A stretch of DNA of 64,000 bases from Spirosoma telluris (GTDB taxonomy: Bacteria; Bacteroidota; Bacteroidia; Cytophagales; Spirosomataceae), in contig QLII01000001.1 in the NCBI GenBank assembly GCA_003259005.1, forward strand, positions 8,423,001 to 8,487,000, written 5' to 3'. This document shows positions 36,801 through 46,724 of the stretch, in pieces. The notes under the pieces were generated by a model. That model was not told the origin of the DNA, did no database searches, and was given only the letters and a program-made list of their open reading frames with translations. The translations under genes and the position numbers were made by a program. Positions within the stretch are counted from its first letter, which is position 1. Each line of letters opens with the position of its first letter.

Positions 36801-37812
36801 TGGGCTGGAAACCATTGAAAAAATTCGGGCAAATTTTTCGTCGGCCACCGATAAGCAAACCGTAATCCTCTTACACAGCTCATCTGATGATGAACGACTC
36901 ATAAAAGCCAGCGAGTCACTAGCAATTAGTCAGCGCTTGGTGAAACCCGTTAAAATGACTGATTTGTTTCGGGCCTTATCCCGACTTGGCCAGCAGAACG
37001 ACACATCGTTGTCTGTTGTAGAGATAGACACGCCGGAGGAAGTGGTTATGCGCCCTATTAACGTGTTGCTGGTCGAGGATAATAAAGTGAACCAGTTGCT
37101 GGCTAAAACCTTAGTCGCCAAAATAGTGCCCAATGCGCAGATTTGGGAAGCGAACAATGGGCAGGAGGCAGTGGACTTATTTGCCCGACAGCAGCCCGAT
37201 TTGATTCTGATGGACATTCAGATGCCCGTCATGAATGGGTATGAGGCCACCCAGCGCATTCGGGAGTTGGAGAAAGACCGTTATGAACGCTCAATTCCAA
37301 TCATCGCTTTAACGGCTGGTACCGTGAAAGGAGAAAGGGAAAAATGTCTGGCAGCGGGTATGAACGATTTTATTACGAAACCCATCGTTGAAAAGTCGAT
37401 GGTATCGCTGTTTCAGAAATGGCTGGAAACACAACCAGTTGACTCGCAAGTAATTACTAATTCAGAGGGACCTGATGCTCACTTTGACCCTCAGGTGCTA
37501 AAGAGCATAGCAGGCGAGGATATGGATTTTATGGAGAAGTTGATTGAAGTCGCTGAAAGTGAGCTTCATAGTTCGCAGGCTGTGCTGTTAGAGCAACTAC
37601 AGGCTCAGAATCTGGACGGCTTAAAATCGGCGGGGCATAAACTGAATGGAACTGCGCTGAGTGCGGGTATGCCTAACCTGGCTAAACTAGCTTACAAGTT
37701 GGAACATCTGGACCGTTTTGATCCGAACGTAGTCCGTGAATTGATGGCTGATACGCAAGCAGAAATTAAACAGGTCATTTCCTTAATGAATGACGTCCTC
37801 AAAGCCGTGTGA
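33888..37812 (+). CDS. Hybrid sensor histidine kinase: GAF-PAS-HisKA-HATPase-REC-REC-Hpt (two one-base frameshifts)
   Basis: About 1308 residues, cytoplasmic. GAF domain at about 10-160 ([20 protein letters not shown]). Several PAS units follow ([56 protein letters not shown]). His[22 protein letters not shown]. ATPase: [28 protein letters not shown]1: [12 protein letters not shown]2: LILMDIQMP. Hpt: [12 protein letters not shown]. The frame breaks at 34227-34229 and 35798-35801; one C and one G restore [17 protein letters not shown] and [17 protein letters not shown]. The output is probably a phosphorelay to a separate regulator. ATG 33888 is preferred over the GTG at 33879. Confidence 0.9.
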
Positions 37813-37892
37813 TGATCGGGGAGTGTATAAGCCATTTATTAACCCACAGCTTTAGGTTAATAAATGGCTTATACACTCCCCGATCATCACAC
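37807..37892. terminator. Perfect 38-bp inverted repeat (bidirectional terminator or other hairpin)
   Basis: Two exact arms of 38 bases (37807-37844 and 37855-37892; each includes GTGTGATGATCGGGGAGTG or its complement) flank a 10-base loop. The left arm contains the TGA of the kinase gene. The right arm ends 11 bases before the stop of the convergent DsrE gene. Such a long perfect stem is far beyond usual terminators. A fold-back assembly artefact must be excluded. Confidence 0.9.
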
Positions 37893-37903
37893 AGTATAGA
37901 AAA

Positions 37904-38368
37904 TCAGTACGTAAACAGTCGATCACTATCCGCAGCCAGCCGAACCAGTACCGTTGGCAGGGCAAATTCGGCGGGTTTGCCATTTATATCGGCATCGGTT
38001 AGGCCACGCGCTTTCGACGACATGCCTGACAGATAGAACCGACCACCTGCCTTCGCAATACTTTCATAGTGGTCACGAAGTTTTCCTGTCCCCAGTCCAA
38101 CGACTTTATCTAACTCGCTGTCTTTGAGTAGTGTAACGGCATCGCCCGCCAGGAAAAGCGCCACGGTATGCCCTTCCTCCAGAGCTGTTTTAGCAACCAG
38201 AAAGCCTAACGCGGCCTTCGTTGCATTGTCTGGAGCACAGGTGATGTGAATCAGGAATTTCATCTTTTGGGCTGTACCGGCTGTCGGGGCTTGTGCGTGG
38301 GCGATTGCCTCCATCCAGACAATCGCGAATAGAGTGAGTAGGATTCGACGAGTGGTCATCGTCTTCAT
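37904..38368 (-). CDS. DsrE-family secreted protein
   Basis: About 154 residues. Signal peptide TTRRILLTLFAIVWMEAIAH is followed by the DsrE/DsrF-like fold from residue 30: KMKFLIHITCAPDNATKAAL, GFLVAKTALEEGHTVALFLA, DHYESIAKAGGRFYLSG. Cytoplasmic DsrE members handle sulfur or bind small ligands; this one is exported. I start at 38368; 38389 would overlap the DUF1059 gene by 14 bases and 38359 is also possible. The DUF1059 gene lies directly upstream on the same strand, so both are probably one unit. Confidence 0.75.
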   Translation of the reverse strand: MKTMTTRRILLTLFAIVWMEAIAHAQAPTAGTAQKMKFLIHITCAPDNATKAALGFLVAKTALEEGHTVALFLAGDAVTLLKDSELDKVVGLGTGKLRDHYESIAKAGGRFYLSGMSSKARGLTDADINGKPAEFALPTVLVRLAADSDRLFTY

Positions 38369-38375
38369 CAGTTGG

Positions 38376-38549
38376 CTAAACGGCTTCATGAATCAGGGGT
38401 TTGATTTGCTCCGCCATTTCTGGAGTAACCGTCACCTGATGGGCCTCCTGGGCATGTTTTGCCGCTAATTGTAATACTTCGGATTCGCTTTCTGCCTTGA
38501 TAATGCCTGGGCAATCGAAACCAACGTCTTTGCAGTGTAATTCTTTCAT
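38376..38549 (-). CDS. DUF1059 small protein, 57 residues
   Basis: MKELHCKDVGFDCPGIIKAE is the conserved DUF1059 opening with two Cys, then SESEVLQLAAKHAQEAHQVT and VTPEMAEQIKPLIHEA. The length is normal. The function of the family is unknown; a metal or redox role is suggested by the CxxxxxxxC pair. It lies 7 bases upstream of the DsrE start used here. A longer frame at 38386-38613 in another phase covers it and is not real. Confidence 0.85.
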   Translation of the reverse strand: MKELHCKDVGFDCPGIIKAESESEVLQLAAKHAQEAHQVTVTPEMAEQIKPLIHEAV

Positions 38550-38933
38550 GGCTCTTTGTAGGTAAAGGTGCTTGATTGGTGGTTTTGAGTTTGTTTTCTA
38601 GTTGGTGAACCAAAGGTATTAGAACTAAAGGGCTCGGATGAAAGGACTATATGTAAGGCGGGATTGGCTTTAAAAGTGGCAGCTTTAAGACTATAACTGG
38701 CTAACTAACTACCTGCATGAATGACTATAGATTGGGTGCGAACGGGTGATTGGGGCGTAGACCATTTATGTCCATTGGTTGGTGGGTAGAGGCTAGCTCT
38801 GTAAAATGTTAAATAACTATAAATCAGATACTTGTTAACATTTATTAACAGGGTAAACAAGTAAAGTAACCTGATTCTGACTGTAGTTTTGGCGAGTTCT
38901 TACACAAATAGTTATCGCTAAATCTCTACGTCT
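38550..38933. other. Intergenic region before the DUF2723 gene
   Basis: No gene is found. The sequence holds AAATGTTAA and TTAACATTT, which can pair over a 22-base loop near 38808-38850, and the promoter element at 38884-38891. Confidence 0.35.
38884..38891 (+). promoter_or_regulatory. Putative -7 element of the DUF2723 gene
   Basis: TAGTTTTG matches TAnnTTTG, 42 bases before the ATG at 38934. No TTG is seen at the -33 position. Confidence 0.4.
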
Positions 38934-41903
38934 ATGCTGTCATTTAAACGCCTGAACAATTGGGTTGGCTGGCTCATCTTTGCCATTGCCTTCATCACCT
39001 ACGCCATGACCGTGGAACGAACGGCCAGCTTCTGGGACTGTGGCGAGTTTATTGCCTCTTCGTTTAAACTCCAGATTCCTCACCCGCCCGGAGCACCCTT
39101 GTTCCTCTTACTGGGCCGAATTTTCTCAATGCTCTCCCTGGGTGACTTAACGCGGGTGGCTTACTGGGTCAATATGGGGTCCGTTCTGGCGAGTGCCTTC
39201 ACCATTCTTTTTCTATTCTGGACCCTTACTTTGCTGACCCGGAAGCTACTGGGAAATCGGAATGCCAGTCAGACTGAACAGGAATATAGCCTGACCGATA
39301 CACTATTGATCTTGGGTACGGGTGCCGTTGGAGCCCTGGCCTACTCCTTCTCAGATACATTCTGGTTCTCTGCCGTCGAGGCCGAAGTATACGGCATGTC
39401 GTCTTTCTTTACGGCCATTGTCGTATGGGCAGCCTTTAAATGGGAACGCATCAACGACGACGCGGCTGCGAACCGATGGTTGATTTTGATCGCCTACCTG
39501 ATCGGTTTATCCATCGGCGTTCACTTGCTGAACCTGGTTATTTTACCACCCCTAGCTCTTATTTATTATTTTAAAAAATACCCGCAACCAACCTTCTGGG
39601 GCGGGGCTACGGCACTGGGTATTGGGTTAGGTATACTAGGCATTATCAATGCGTTGATTCCGGGTTTGCCGGGAATGGCCTTTTTTGTGGAGCGTCTGTT
39701 TGTCAATACGTTAGGACTGCCTTTCAATTCGGGTGTGATTTTCTTTACGGTAGTTCTTCTGGGAGCGGTGGCCTATGGCATTATCTGGTCAGCCCGCCAG
39801 AGACGAGTTATCCTGAACACCTCGTTGCTTGGCGTAGCCTTCCTGCTGATTGGCTATGCCTCCTACATGCAGGTGTTGGTACGGGCTAGTTTTAATCCGC
39901 CCATCAACGAAAACAATCCCGACGATGTGCTCAACTTCCGGTCTTACCAGAACCGGGAACAATATGGCAGCCGCTCGCTGCTCTTTGGGCCGGTGTTTAC
40001 GGCTCGCCCGATAGATCAGAAAAAAGGAGCACCAATGTGGAAAAAGCAGGGTGACAAATACGTCATCTTCGACTATCAACCCGAGTACATTTATGCTCCC
40101 GGTGATGAAATGCTGTTCCCTCGTTTATACAGCAGTCAACTTAGTCATCCTCAATTGTATCGGCAGATGCTGGGTTTGGCCGAGGGTCAGAAACCGACGA
40201 TGGGCGATAATCTCCGGTTTCTGTTTACGTACCAGCTAAACCATATGTGGTGGCGCTACCTGATGTGGAATTTTGCAGGTCGGGAAAGCGATGAAGAAGG
40301 TGCCGGTTATCTGTTACCCTGGTCATCGGATCAGCAGGTGCCCGATCTGCTGAAAGCCAACAAAGCCCACGACAACTTTTACATGCTGCCGTTTCTATTG
40401 GGGCTTTTCGGTCTATTGTTTCAGTACGTTCGTCGACGGCACGATTTCCTCATCATTGGTTTATTGTTTTTGCTAACGGGCATCGGTCTTCAGGTTTTCC
40501 TGAACTCACCCCCTTCTGAACCCCGCGAACGTGATTATATCTATGTCGGGTCCTATTACTTTTTTGCGATCTGGCTTGGTTTGGGTGTATTGGCCCTTGT
40601 GGAGGGGTTGCGCACGCTTCTGGTCCGGTTTAAATCGGTTACGTTTCGTAACGAATTTGTGATCGGCATGTGCCTTCTGGTACCGGTCATGATGTGCGTG
40701 AAAAGCTGGGATAATCATAACCGGAATCACCGCTTTCACTCGGTTGATTTTGCCAAAAATATGCTTAACTCCTGCGCACCCAATGCCATCCTGTTTACTG
40801 AGGGTGACAATGACACCTTTCCACTCTGGTATGTGCAGGAAGTAGAAAGTTTCCGGCGCGATGTGCGGGTGTGTAACCTGAGTTTGCTGGGTACTGAGTG
40901 GTACATTCAACAGATGAAGCGCAAAACGTATGAGTCCGATGCGGTGCCGATGTCGCTGGAATTCGATCAGTTTAACAAGGGCAAAAATGATATTGTGCCG
41001 TTCTATGAGATCGCCGGCGTAAAAAACGGGATTGATTTAAAACAATACATCAACCTGATCAAGACCAATAACCCGGCCATTCAGGTGCCCCTGACTACCG
41101 GCGAGATGACAAATATTTTGCCCTCATCGGTTCTGTTTCTGCCGATTGATAAGCAGGCCGTCGATCAGGCAAAATTCGTTCCGCCCTCGCTACGTCCCCT
41201 CCTGAAAGATACCCTACAGTGGACATTGGGCAAAAAGGATCTGTTCAAGCCCGATCTGGTCATGCTCGACATGATTGCCACCAACAACTGGCAACGACCC
41301 ATTTATTTTTCGAGCACACTTGCCAATGATCATTACCTGAATCTAAAGAATTATATGCAATTGGAAGGCTATACCTATCGCCTGATGCCCGTTGCCGTAC
41401 CGGGAGCTACAGATGGGTACGTCAACTCAGAACTCATGTATACCAACATGATGAAGAAAACCTTCTGGCGGGAATTTGACAACCCGAGTGTTTATTACGA
41501 TGAAACCTACAAAGGCCCCCCCGTTATCTCAGCAAGACTAGCTTTTTTCCGACTGGCCGATCAGTTGATCCGCGAAGGGAAGGTCGATAAAGCCCGTCAG
41601 GTTCTCGATTACTCATTGAAGGTCATGCCGGATAAGAGTATTCCATATGATCAGATTTCTTCCAATTATGTCCGGTTCCTATTTGCCGTGAATGATACCC
41701 AGAAAGCCCTGACGATTGCTGATACGATGGCTACCCGTGCCGATCAAAATCTTAACTATGCCCGGAGCAGCCAGGGACGCAGCCCCAATGCAGATTTATA
41801 CATACTCCAAACAATAGTGGAAGCTTGTAAGGAAGCGAAACAGCCAGCAGCCGCTATGAAGTATGAGGCAATCTTTCAAAAGCACCTCAATATCTTTGGT
41901 TGA
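38934..41903 (+). CDS. DUF2723 membrane protein (GT117/TMEM260-like)
   Basis: A 989-residue protein. The first 330 residues hold many helices with the family head: SFWDCGEFIASSFKLQIPHP (Asp in an extracytoplasmic loop) and PGAPLFLLLGRIFSMLSLGD. After about residue 600 it is largely soluble (NHNRNHRFHSVDFAKNMLNS, TEGDNDTFPLWYVQEVESFR) with TPR-like helices near the end (KVDKARQVLDYSLKVMPDKS). Relatives act as O-linked glycosyltransferases using polyprenyl-phosphate sugars or are placed in that clan. The protein is intact and of usual length. Bacteroidota carry one or more copies; role in protein O-glycosylation is probable, not shown. Confidence 0.85.
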   Translation: MLSFKRLNNWVGWLIFAIAFITYAMTVERTASFWDCGEFIASSFKLQIPHPPGAPLFLLLGRIFSMLSLGDLTRVAYWVNMGSVLASAFTILFLFWTLTLLTRKLLGNRNASQTEQEYSLTDTLLILGTGAVGALAYSFSDTFWFSAVEAEVYGMSSFFTAIVVWAAFKWERINDDAAANRWLILIAYLIGLSIGVHLLNLVILPPLALIYYFKKYPQPTFWGGATALGIGLGILGIINALIPGLPGMAFFVERLFVNTLGLPFNSGVIFFTVVLLGAVAYGIIWSARQRRVILNTSLLGVAFLLIGYASYMQVLVRASFNPPINENNPDDVLNFRSYQNREQYGSRSLLFGPVFTARPIDQKKGAPMWKKQGDKYVIFDYQPEYIYAPGDEMLFPRLYSSQLSHPQLYRQMLGLAEGQKPTMGDNLRFLFTYQLNHMWWRYLMWNFAGRESDEEGAGYLLPWSSDQQVPDLLKANKAHDNFYMLPFLLGLFGLLFQYVRRRHDFLIIGLLFLLTGIGLQVFLNSPPSEPRERDYIYVGSYYFFAIWLGLGVLALVEGLRTLLVRFKSVTFRNEFVIGMCLLVPVMMCVKSWDNHNRNHRFHSVDFAKNMLNSCAPNAILFTEGDNDTFPLWYVQEVESFRRDVRVCNLSLLGTEWYIQQMKRKTYESDAVPMSLEFDQFNKGKNDIVPFYEIAGVKNGIDLKQYINLIKTNNPAIQVPLTTGEMTNILPSSVLFLPIDKQAVDQAKFVPPSLRPLLKDTLQWTLGKKDLFKPDLVMLDMIATNNWQRPIYFSSTLANDHYLNLKNYMQLEGYTYRLMPVAVPGATDGYVNSELMYTNMMKKTFWREFDNPSVYYDETYKGPPVISARLAFFRLADQLIREGKVDKARQVLDYSLKVMPDKSIPYDQISSNYVRFLFAVNDTQKALTIADTMATRADQNLNYARSSQGRSPNADLYILQTIVEACKEAKQPAAAMKYEAIFQKHLNIFG

Positions 41904-41945
41904 TCTTCTGGATTCTATTGTGCGAATAGTCATCAGACATAAAAC

Positions 41946-41975
41946 AGCAGCCCTGCCGGTTACGGCAGGGCTGCT
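41946..41975. terminator. Strong hairpin between convergent genes
   Basis: AGCAGCCCTGCCG (41946-41958) pairs perfectly with CGGCAGGGCTGCT (41963-41975) over a 4-base loop. T-richness follows on the minus side (GTTTTATG), so it may stop transcripts from both genes. Confidence 0.8.
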
Positions 41976-42097
41976 TGCATAGGTTGGTAGTTGAAAAGCA
42001 TTCCCCAAGGCATTTCTCCAAACCCATTTGATCACGATACGTAGGTGACTCGCAAAACGTTGCGTACCCTTACTACAGGAAATGCATTATCAGGCCA

Positions 42098-44335
42098 TTA
42101 TTTCGTTTTTTGCGAGGACTGGAGTTGATTCTCCAACCGTTGAATGCGCCGATTTTGTTGATTTAACTGCTCACTCTTTTGACGATCTGCCTTTTTTAGC
42201 TCAAGTAGATATAAGGTCAGTTCTTCTACTTTCTCCAGCAGTTTAGCATTCATCTTTACCAGGTCGACACCTTCCCGAACCACCTGCTCTGCCGACGGTA
42301 TACCGGGCAAATGACCATGCTGGCCAATGTAAGCAGCTACTGATTCCAGCGGTTTGAGTTGGTAGGTGGGTTCAAAAACTTTATCACTCCATTCGTTCGT
42401 GCTGTTAATTCGTAGCAGATAACGGGCTTTAACCACATCGCCCTGTTCATTAACCGTCAGAAATTGATCGGTAGCGCCTGTAGCAGGGCTATTCGCCGTC
42501 AACTGGGTTAATCGAAAACCACTGGCATCAGGAGTTTCGCCAACTACTTCCAGGCGGGCCATCGGTGATGATGTACCAATGCCCACATTCGCCTTGTTGC
42601 CCAGCACTACGGCATGGCTAACACCTACCCTGGCATCTGCGCCAATGGCCGTAGCATGGCTTAGGTTCTGCGCCAGTACGTCGGTTCCCGAGCCTAAGAG
42701 CATATTATGCGAGCCCTTGTCGGACTGCCCTGTGTTATACCCTAAATAGACGTTGTCATTTCCATCCTGATTGGTTGGACCAGCTCCGTTCCCTATAATG
42801 GTATTATGACTGCCCGTAGCCGTACCCCGACCAGCACTTACCCCCATAAACGTATTTCCTTTGCCCGTAGTCGTTGTTAAACCTGACTGGTAGCCAACGA
42901 ATGTATTCGAATCGGCAACCGCATTATAACCCGCCTGGTAGCCCAAATAGGTGCTTTTTTGTCCTGTCAAATTCGTGAATCCAGCTTTGGAGCCCAGCAT
43001 GACATTACCGTCAATGTTATTATTGAATCCGGCACTGTCGCCAATAATCACATTCTTATTGGCTGTTACGCCTTTGCTGGCGGCCCGAAGCCCAACCGAC
43101 ACATTATTAGACCCGGTCGTATTTCGGAGGCCGGTTGAGATGCCTAGAAACGTGTTGCCCGAACCGGTCGTATTGAACGAACCCGTATTTCCACCCATAA
43201 ACGCATTACTGGACCCTGTTGTATTCTCATAACCCGCCGAGCTCCCAATAAACGTATTCGTAGATCCTGTTGTATTCGTATAGCCCGCATTGGTACCGAT
43301 GAATGCGTTTTGGGAGCCCGTCGTATTAGCCTGACCCGCATACGAACCTGCAAACGCGTTAAAGCTACCTGTGGTATTCGCCTGTCCTGCATTGACACCA
43401 ACCAGCGTATTTCCTGTGCCTGTTGTATTGGCATAGCCTGCATTGTTCCCCAGAAAGGTACTTCCCGCCCCTGTCGTATTCGCATACCCGGCTGCATTAC
43501 CAATAAAGGTATTTCCGAAGCCCGTAGTAGTGTTGTAGCCAGCCGTATAGCCTAAAAAAGCATTCTGATAACCGGTAGTTGTACTATAGCCGGATGAATA
43601 GCCAACAAACGCATTTTGAGTGCCGGTTGAATTTAGGATGCCCGAGTTACCACCAATAAATGTATTGTTAATTCCGGTTGTCGTAGCCTGGCCAGCTACA
43701 CTACCGATAAACGTATTCCCCGAAGCAGTCGTCGTATTATAGCCCGCCCGATACCCTACATACGCATTGCTGGAACCCGCCGAATTAGAATAACCAGCAT
43801 CACTCCCAATGAAGGTATTATAATAGCCAGTATTATTGGTATAGCCCGAATTGTTCCCGAAAAAGGAGTTGTTGTAGCCTATCGTATTTAATTTGCCTGA
43901 CCCATTCCCGATAAATGCGTTAAAGCTTGCGGTTGTAGTCGAAGAACCAGCCTCATACCCCATAAACGTGTTCCGGTTCCCTATCGTAATGGCCTGACCG
44001 GATAGTGACCCTATAAGGGTATTATAGTTTCCTACCGTGCTGGATATGCCTGCATGATGCCCCATAAAGGTGTTGTCCATCCCCATAGTGTTATACTTCC
44101 CGGCACCATTACCTACGAATGTATTTTCGAAGCCTGCCGTGTTCGATAAGCCTGATTGAAAGCCATAAAAAGCATTAAAATAACCTGTTAATGTACCATT
44201 CCCGGCAGACGGTCCAACAATCGTATTATAGGTACCCGGAGAAGATGCATTGGGGGAGGTTGTCACGTAGTTTGTTTGGGCTAGTAGCAGTCTTGTTGTG
44301 CAGCTAAAAAAAGCTATGTATAAGGCTATTCGCAT
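42098..44335 (-). CDS. Repeat-rich surface protein with 17-residue repeats and coiled-coil C-terminus
   Basis: About 745 residues. Signal peptide MRIALYIAFFSCTTRLLLAQ (start 44335). From about residue 35 to 540 there are about 30 units of 17 residues with the pattern xxNTFxGxxAGxxNTTG (such as SGNTFIGSVAGQATTTG). The repeated Asn, Gly and Thr fit a left-handed beta-helix stalk, as in trimeric adhesin heads or tail fibres. Then comes VGIGTSSPMARLEVVGE and a tail WSDKVFEPTYQLKPLESVAA, VDLVKMNAKLLEKVEELTLY with a coiled coil. This tail is found in many Bacteroidota fibre-like proteins. Expected outside the cell; an adhesin or fibre role is inferred. Confidence 0.75.
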   Translation of the reverse strand: MRIALYIAFFSCTTRLLLAQTNYVTTSPNASSPGTYNTIVGPSAGNGTLTGYFNAFYGFQSGLSNTAGFENTFVGNGAGKYNTMGMDNTFMGHHAGISSTVGNYNTLIGSLSGQAITIGNRNTFMGYEAGSSTTTASFNAFIGNGSGKLNTIGYNNSFFGNNSGYTNNTGYYNTFIGSDAGYSNSAGSSNAYVGYRAGYNTTTASGNTFIGSVAGQATTTGINNTFIGGNSGILNSTGTQNAFVGYSSGYSTTTGYQNAFLGYTAGYNTTTGFGNTFIGNAAGYANTTGAGSTFLGNNAGYANTTGTGNTLVGVNAGQANTTGSFNAFAGSYAGQANTTGSQNAFIGTNAGYTNTTGSTNTFIGSSAGYENTTGSSNAFMGGNTGSFNTTGSGNTFLGISTGLRNTTGSNNVSVGLRAASKGVTANKNVIIGDSAGFNNNIDGNVMLGSKAGFTNLTGQKSTYLGYQAGYNAVADSNTFVGYQSGLTTTTGKGNTFMGVSAGRGTATGSHNTIIGNGAGPTNQDGNDNVYLGYNTGQSDKGSHNMLLGSGTDVLAQNLSHATAIGADARVGVSHAVVLGNKANVGIGTSSPMARLEVVGETPDASGFRLTQLTANSPATGATDQFLTVNEQGDVVKARYLLRINSTNEWSDKVFEPTYQLKPLESVAAYIGQHGHLPGIPSAEQVVREGVDLVKMNAKLLEKVEELTLYLLELKKADRQKSEQLNQQNRRIQRLENQLQSSQKTK
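42700..44250 (-). repeat. Tandem 51-bp coding repeats
   Basis: About 30 diverged 51-base units encode the 17-residue repeats of the gene at 42098-44335. The period is steady, apart from two units lacking one codon. Similarity between neighbours is highest in the central part (about 42950-43550), where NTTG motifs occur in a row, which suggests recent expansion there. Confidence 0.85.
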
Positions 44336-44756
44336 ACAGAAAAAAGATAAAGCTTGCCAATCAGATATAAGTTGAGCCAAATAAAGAGTTAATAGAATGA
44401 GCTCTATATGTTACTCTCTTGAGGTAACAGCAAACATCTGGCCAAAAATATATTTACAGCTTTACGAATATGAATAAATAGATGAAGATATGGCTAAACT
44501 TACTGGGTGGCTGAAAAGGGCGAGTAAATGCCTAATTTCTATGGGAATGAAAAGCCTGTTAACAGCCATACAGTTGGCCGTTTGCTAGTAAGTATTGGAA
44601 AATTTTATGATCTGGACAGATTGTTGCTAACTAGTTTTTACGCCACTTCCTGTCGATAACCACGTAAAGCCAAGTGACTAATAGTCAAACCAGGGTAACT
44701 GCCCTATTTAATTACCTCCGTAGACGTACATATTTTTCAAACAATACTTATGTCTT
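44336..44756. other. Intergenic region between divergent genes
   Basis: No gene is supported. One small hairpin, TGTTAC (44409-44414) with GTAACA (44424-44429), is visible. No full promoter consensus is found for the gene at 44757. Confidence 0.35.
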
Positions 44757-46696
44757 ATGCCTTTCGACACATATGCTACAGCCTTGAATGCTGATTTTAC
44801 CCCCAATCCAGCAATTCCAAGCGATACCTATGCAACAGCCTCGAACGCCGATTTTACCCCCAATCCAAACGCAGCGGTGCAGATGGTTGTGGCAAATCCG
44901 GAGCTATTTACCCCTGGTGTCGAGTGGAATGCGCTTGGCAAAGCCCGAATTGTAAACACCGTACAATTGAATATTGGGCAGGGAGAGTGGGCCTTTTATT
45001 TTATTGGGGGAATGCCACCCATAACGAGCCTGCCAACGACCTACGACTTTAGTCCGGGTGATAGCATTTCTATTATAATGACCGTTGCACAGGTAGCAAC
45101 GGCGCCTTATAATTGGAATAGGAAAGCATTTGTTCACCTCATTTTAGGTAATGATCCTCCTCCTACCTATCAGCCAGTTCTGCCATATAGAGTAACCAGG
45201 CCCCCCTGGCTTGCTCCAACTGATATCTGGTTGGCCAGAGGTATGAAAGACGCACCGACTCTGTCCTTACCAGATAACAAGGTTTTTGCCATTGTTCGAA
45301 AGCGAACAGATATTACCTCTGACAGCATCGTTACCTTCAAGCGAGGGGGGTGCAAGCTGTAATGGACAGTAATCTGCCTGATAATCAGCGAATCAATTGG
45401 ACTCATAGCAAAAATCTGCAAACACCGGGGGCACCCCCTCCTTACACGGGTGATGGGTATGGAGGGCAAAGTCTGAGTAATGACGATATGATTAGGGCTA
45501 GTAATAGTATACCATGTGCTCTGTTTGAGGCTAATGAGCTTCAGGAGGGTATCTATGGGATGCCTAACTATTCTCCACAATATTATCAATGGTATGCTGC
45601 ACGCATGCAAAAGTATAGAGATCCTCAGGCAAATCCACTAGGCTTACCCTTTCGGGATTTTGGAACCTATGGGGGAGATGCCAACTATAATGGTGACCCG
45701 TGGAATTTCCAGGTACCTGGTGGCGGAGATACATCTCCTACTGATCCGGTGTTTAAACAGAAGATTAGTAGTATTGATGCCGCCCGTCAATCCTGCAATT
45801 ATTTTTTCCCGCTGGCCGGGCTTGAAGCCATGGGTGTTGGGGCCATTATTAAACACTATGCCGATCAGCCCGATTATGCGAGTCGATATTATAATAAAGC
45901 CTTTGCCGCTGAAGTCATGGCAAAGGGTATTAATGATACGCCTGCGGGAATTCCCCCAAGTCAATTGATTTACTTAGACTGGGGGAAGGTCGAAGGACTT
46001 GGTGTTGAAAATGGGAGCTTACACAATGGTTACTACTTTACTCGTTCGGTAAGTAACCTGGGCGTTGTGAAAACGGATAGGCATCCTCAGGTTGACTATG
46101 ACTGGCAGGTAGGAAATATCTTTGGGGTTGGCTTTTGCCGTACAATCGGCTATATCATTTTTGATGAACGAAGCGTGAATGATCAATTTGGGACTAACCC
46201 TAACGAAGTGAAGGCCAGAGATCCTGACACGAGCCCAACAACCTGGCAATGGCAACCAACAACACCAGGCACACCAGCGCCTATTACGCCGGCAGGGTAT
46301 CCAACTGAACCGTGCCGTTGGCATGACGCAGGTTTTGAAGCCGCTTACTATTATTTTCAGTGTAGCCGAACAGAAGGAGCCCCCTGGCAATACTGCCGAT
46401 ATCAATTTAAGGCTTCAGGAGAATGGGTTGAACCCGAAACTGACGGAACCACTATTCTTGAACATGCAGCCGCATTCGATGGACCCTATGGCACGGGACC
46501 CAGTGCCCGGCGTGGTCGCCCCGATGCTATGTTCAGGATTAAAGATAATGCGGTGGACGTTTGGGTTTTTGACCCTAGTCGAGGTAAAAATAGTTACGAA
46601 ACAATCATTCTGAATCCGACTCCCAATGTCCTGATAGAGGTGAACCTACAAGGGAGTAAACTAGCCTTGTTTAATACCGTTGAGTTCTTTTTCTAA
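44757..46696 (+). CDS. Hypothetical protein, 646 residues, no recognised family (one-base frameshift)
   Basis: No signal peptide and no membrane helix are seen. The N-terminus holds a tandem repeat, DTYATALNADFTPNP and DTYATASNADFTPNP, 19 residues apart. Later parts are rich in Trp, Tyr, Pro and Gly (GMPNYSPQYYQWYAARMQKY, QVDYDWQVGNIFGVGFCRTI), which is usual in carbohydrate-active or surface proteins. The frame breaks at 45345-45350; a seventh G gives FKRGGVQAVMDSNLPDN. The gene at 46725 follows after 28 bases and encodes a carbohydrate-binding-type domain, so a joint role in glycan binding is possible. I cannot name a function. Confidence 0.6.
44766..44867 (+). repeat. Tandem 57-bp repeat in the N-terminal coding part
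   Basis: Two copies 57 bases apart (44766-44810 and 44823-44867) encode DTYATAxNADFTPNP with a few third-position changes. Confidence 0.85.
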
Positions 46697-46724
46697 CAAA
46701 TCCAACCGAATAACTACATCCTGT

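Noticed and set aside
38386-38613. Open frame of 75 codons on the minus strand
   Set aside because: It covers the DUF1059 gene in a different phase; the 57-residue frame has the conserved family motif and the 75-codon frame has none.
42951-43555. Plus-strand open frames inside the repeat gene
   Set aside because: They follow the 51-base period of the coding repeats on the other strand and are its shadows.
44766-44867. CRISPR-like repeat
   Set aside because: Only two units, in frame within a coding sequence, without spacers.
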